9,148 nucleotides of DNA from Faecalicatena sp. Lineage in GTDB: Bacteria; Bacillota; Clostridia; Lachnospirales; Lachnospiraceae. Every line of letters begins with the position of its first letter. Position 1 is the first letter of the stretch. Below are positions 6,658 to 9,148 of this stretch, piece after piece. The notes under the pieces are model-generated. The model did not search any database, was not told the DNA's origin, and saw only the letters and a program-made list of their open reading frames with translations. The stretch spans positions 1-9,148 of the forward strand of contig VSNK01000225.1 of the NCBI GenBank assembly GCA_009774255.1, in the 5' to 3' direction. Both the position numbers and the translations under genes were made by a program.

Positions 6658-8773
6658 CTATAACAACCTCCATTTTATTAATGATATCCTGAACCGTCTT
6701 CCATTCCAGCGCCCCGCGGGTAAACAGGTCAACTATATGGTCTGCCAGTTTTCCCGCTGTGCGTTTTTTTACCTTGCAGTCTTTTCCCAGATAGCTGTCC
6801 AACAGTTCCAGACATATCTCTGCTTTTTCCCTTTCAGAATACAAATGGGATAAATGTCTGGCAATCACATCCTGAATCCCATACATATCCTGCGATGACT
6901 GGATATCCGCGCAAATCTGTTTTCGGAACGTCTGCAGCTCTTCCTGCCGACGATCTTTTTTTATCTGTTCTCTCCTCTCGTTTTCCTTTTTCCGAAAAGC
7001 TTCCCATTCATCCGTTGATAAATACTCTTGATATAACCGGTTCCTTTCTGATTCGCCAACATCCTCCTTGATGAGATGAAACAGGGAAACACTTTCTTCC
7101 GGGAAGCTCTTACGCACTCCACGCATCAAAAGAAAGCTGTAAAGGAAATTTTCATATTCCTGCGGCATCTTCCTGTAAACCATCAGTTCCACCCAATCAA
7201 AGAGCTTCGCCTGCTCTTCCATGGATAATATCTCTTCTTTGAACTTCATATTCTGAAAGCTGTATCCATAACTCTGCACCTTCACCGCATCCAGCACGAT
7301 ATCACGGTATCCGAAAAATCCGTCCAATTGGCAGATTCCGTAATACCTGTCAAATGCTTCCCAAAAAAGATAAACTTCATGACTTGTTAAATAACGGGCA
7401 ATCGAACCTATATGACCTTTCATAATGCTCCACTTATTTTTGAGCGTTTCCTCTGGCATATATTTTTCATCCTCCGCATACTCCTCAAGAAGCTTTACCA
7501 TATCTATCTTATTTTGTTTTACTAATAACCGAAATACATCCTTAACATAGAAATCCGGCACTTTCCAGAATAACTCTTCATACCGTTTTCCCGTATACTC
7601 CTGGTAATTATCAAACCACAGGTCAATATTTACCGATTCCTGTGAATACAGGCTGACGCTGAATAATTTGATAAACTGCTCCGGCTCCATCCATTTGGAT
7701 ACCTCACAGGATTCCTTATCCGAAAAATCAAGGTAGAACCAATCTTCCGGCAGTCGCCTGTCTTTTTTGATTCCATATAGATACTGGTACATCTGCCTAT
7801 CCCGGATATGTACATTTCCTATCAGGCTGCTCAGTATCCCCTCGGCGCCCTCTATATGGATATCATATGACTCGTAATCCTTTAATAAAGATTCACAAAA
7901 CGGAAGCAGCCCTGGATCTTCAATCTCTTTTGCATTTATCAGTTCTTTTAAGCCAAAAAGGGCCATCCGTTCTATGGTAATAGACTTCTTATCCGGCGTT
8001 TCCGGGCTCCACACTGCCGCCCGCAGGATCAGGTTCAGATAGATGATCTCCTGTCTGGAATATCCTGCGTTCTTGAGATGTTCCCATGCCGGTGTACCTT
8101 CTTTCACGAACTTATTGCGCAATTCCAGCAGCGCTTTTAATACATACATGTCCTTTGTTCTGCATTTCTGTATCTTATCCGCATACATCTGCAGCGCCCA
8201 CGCATAAAGCCCATGATTTCCATATGCCCTTAATGTCCGTCCATTTCCGAGAAACCGGATAAAAAGCGGTTTTACAAAATCCCATGCCTTTGGATGCTCC
8301 TGCAGGACAAACGCTGTAAATACAGCTTCTTTCGTTTCCTTATAATCATGCTGCAAAATCTTCTGATAGAATTTCCCCTGTTCTTCCACTTTCTCTGAAA
8401 GCAGGTACATAACACAAGTCAGGTAAAAATCCTGCTCTGTATGGTTTTTTATTTTCCGGATAAAGTTCGGATACTGCGCCCCGACAAACATAGATTCCTC
8501 TAAAAGCATCTTCTTCTCCGCCAAGGCCAGTCCAAGCGCTCTTGCCTGTTCGATACCGCCTCCGCAGCGTTCTTCGTACCGTTCCAGAACTTCGCCCGGA
8601 TAATTTAAATCATACTGTTCTTCCATAGAACTCTCAAAATCCCCTGCTCCGAACAGACTTTTCCACCCTGTCTGTGTGTCGAATTTCTTCTCATCAGCCC
8701 CTCTTACAATGAGGGACTCCATCTGCTGCAGCAATGGGATTGCTATCGTATCTTCTAATGTAAATAACCCCAT
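6638..8773 (-). CDS. Large alpha-helical protein of unknown function (711 aa)
   Basis: No family is recognised. The sequence is almost all predicted helix with many aromatic residues (WF, YLY, FYLxF clusters), as in helical-repeat scaffold proteins. Residues about 585-620 form a very basic/acidic run (EAFRKKENERREQIKKDRRQ) likely to be a single long helix or coiled coil, followed by a compact helical C-terminus. No signal peptide, transmembrane helix, P-loop or metal-binding cluster is visible. The ATG at 8773 has GGAGG seven bases upstream (8781-8785). Its end overlaps the 818-residue gene by 20 bases, which predicts translational coupling and a shared function, perhaps a two-protein complex. 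It is the first full gene after the terminator at 8903-8947, so a promoter is expected in the leader, but I see no convincing one. Confidence 0.92.
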   Translation of the reverse strand: MGLFTLEDTIAIPLLQQMESLIVRGADEKKFDTQTGWKSLFGAGDFESSMEEQYDLNYPGEVLERYEERCGGGIEQARALGLALAEKKMLLEESMFVGAQYPNFIRKIKNHTEQDFYLTCVMYLLSEKVEEQGKFYQKILQHDYKETKEAVFTAFVLQEHPKAWDFVKPLFIRFLGNGRTLRAYGNHGLYAWALQMYADKIQKCRTKDMYVLKALLELRNKFVKEGTPAWEHLKNAGYSRQEIIYLNLILRAAVWSPETPDKKSITIERMALFGLKELINAKEIEDPGLLPFCESLLKDYESYDIHIEGAEGILSSLIGNVHIRDRQMYQYLYGIKKDRRLPEDWFYLDFSDKESCEVSKWMEPEQFIKLFSVSLYSQESVNIDLWFDNYQEYTGKRYEELFWKVPDFYVKDVFRLLVKQNKIDMVKLLEEYAEDEKYMPEETLKNKWSIMKGHIGSIARYLTSHEVYLFWEAFDRYYGICQLDGFFGYRDIVLDAVKVQSYGYSFQNMKFKEEILSMEEQAKLFDWVELMVYRKMPQEYENFLYSFLLMRGVRKSFPEESVSLFHLIKEDVGESERNRLYQEYLSTDEWEAFRKKENERREQIKKDRRQEELQTFRKQICADIQSSQDMYGIQDVIARHLSHLYSEREKAEICLELLDSYLGKDCKVKKRTAGKLADHIVDLFTRGALEWKTVQDIINKMEVVIDECGKD

Positions 8774-8774
8774 C

Positions 8775-8834
8775 TTATTTCCTCCATTTCTTCATACAGG
8801 CAGCTGTCCGCCTTCCCATTTCACGCCGGATCAT
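8775..8834 (-). CDS. Possible 19-residue leader ORF
   Basis: An ATG at 8834 opens a 19-codon frame (MIRREMGRRTAACMKKWRK) ending in TAA one base before the ATG of the 711-residue gene. AAAGGA lies ten bases before the start, a rather long spacing. The start codon sits in the loop of a small hairpin. The peptide is strongly basic. The arrangement would allow translational coupling, but the frame is open further upstream without a good start, and a chance ORF is quite possible. Confidence 0.25.
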   Translation of the reverse strand: MIRREMGRRTAACMKKWRK

Positions 8835-8889
8835 CTTAATCCGGTCCTTTAAAGTAAAATATACATACAAGCATTCCCGCCCGGCTTGT
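8826..8889 (-). promoter_or_regulatory. Leader region with two small stem-loops
   Basis: Between the terminator and the 711-residue gene lie two perfect 6-bp stems: acaagc/gcttgt (8867-8872 with 8884-8889, 11-base loop) and ccggat/atccgg (8826-8831 with 8839-8844, 7-base loop). On the minus strand GCCGG of the first hairpin region can also pair with CCGGC at the 3' side of the second, so alternative folds are possible. This is not a recognised riboswitch class and there is no terminator between it and the gene. Confidence 0.3.
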
Positions 8890-8902
8890 TGCCCACGGAA
8901 AT

Positions 8903-8947
8903 AAAAAAACGGGAAATATATGGTTTATACGCTCCATATATCTCCCG
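8903..8947 (-). terminator. Strong intrinsic terminator
   Basis: The arms 8910-8923 (cgggaaatatatgg) and 8934-8947 (ccatatatctcccg) form a 14-bp stem with one wobble pair on the minus-strand RNA and a 10-base loop. Seven U residues then AUUU follow. It closes the gene that enters from the right edge, 71 bases after its stop codon, and separates it from the central unit. Confidence 0.9.
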
Positions 8948-9018
8948 ATTCAACAGTTACCCGGACCATGATTCTTCTTCAAAAATCCGCATTCTTTGAT
9001 TTAGTTATAATATCTCCT

Positions 9019-9148
9019 TTATTTCCCTCCTTTTCCCATAAAAAAACATCTGGCCGAAACCAGACGCATTTTACCCGTATTATCTATATAAACCCATTTC
9101 TGGGGATTTTTCTCCTGTATGCCAAACATACGCTTCACACTATAAAAT
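9019..9148 (-). CDS. C-terminal end of an unidentified gene (partial, N-terminus beyond right edge)
   Basis: A frame is open from the right edge to a TAA at 9021-9019, giving 42 residues that look protein-like (QKWVYIDNTGKMRLVSARCF near the middle, then FMGKGGK at the end). The strong terminator 71 bases downstream fits this being a gene end. Too little is visible to assign a family. A terminator-like hairpin (9040-9066) lies inside it. If that hairpin is a true terminator, the frame would be spurious. Confidence 0.55.
   Translation of the reverse strand, partial: FYSVKRMFGIQEKNPQKWVYIDNTGKMRLVSARCFFMGKGGK
9040..9066 (-). terminator. Terminator-like hairpin inside the right-edge reading frame
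   Basis: The arms 9047-9053 (catctgg) and 9060-9066 (ccagacg) pair over 7 bp, with one wobble on the minus-strand RNA, around a 6-base loop, and seven U residues follow. By shape it is a good intrinsic terminator, yet it falls 19 bases before the stop of the 42-residue partial frame. It may be a real terminator, with the frame a coincidence, or a chance structure in coding sequence. Confidence 0.4.

Noticed and set aside
6338..6853. Plus-strand ORF of 171 codons
   Set aside because: It lies antisense to the junction of the 711- and 818-residue genes, has Ser/Cys/Phe-rich shadow composition and no ribosome site.
1..9148. CRISPR array, tRNA or rRNA genes, insertion sequence ends
   Set aside because: No regularly spaced repeats, cloverleaf-like segments, conserved rRNA stretches or transposase frames were seen on either strand.

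Overview
The window looks like a chromosomal or integrated-element segment from a Gram-positive, low-to-moderate-GC Firmicute, most likely a Clostridia/Lachnospiraceae-type gut bacterium. The grounds are strong AGGAGG-type ribosome sites, Lys/Glu/Ile/Tyr-rich proteins, intrinsic terminators with long U tracts, and two small proteins of kinds I associate with integrative elements of Firmicutes. This is inference from style; there is no rRNA or housekeeping marker. Every gene I can support is on the minus strand, so the window reads right to left.

Right edge (9148 to about 8775): the last 42 codons of an unidentified gene enter from outside and stop at 9019. A strong intrinsic terminator follows (8903-8947). 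Next comes a short leader with two small stem-loops and a possible 19-residue ORF that ends one base before the next gene.

Centre (8773 to 3215): a tightly packed unit of two large unrecognised proteins (711 and 818 residues, overlapping by 20 bases), then a 25-codon bridging ORF, a 199-residue protein (DUF4313-like N-terminus plus a two-CxxC C-terminus) and a 107-residue protein. A 13-bp perfect inverted repeat 9 bases after the last stop probably ends the unit, although its U tract is poor. The 711/818 pair is mostly alpha-helical; the 818-residue protein ends in a distinct mixed domain with a conserved-looking Cys/Asp-Ala-Asn-Lys block.

Left (about 3170 to 1): an AT-rich intergenic region of about 350 bases with a candidate extended -10 promoter and an overlapping dyad. 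It is followed by a two-gene unit: a 429-residue protein with a glycine-zipper hydrophobic segment and a C-terminal coiled coil, then, 4 bases later, a long coiled-coil protein that runs off the left edge (521 residues visible).

No enzyme can be named with confidence. The candidates for an undescribed system are (a) the helical 711/818 pair with whatever lies to its right, and (b) the glycine-zipper/coiled-coil pair, whose layout suggests a membrane-associated assembly. No tRNA, rRNA, CRISPR array, transposase, integrase or IS end was seen.
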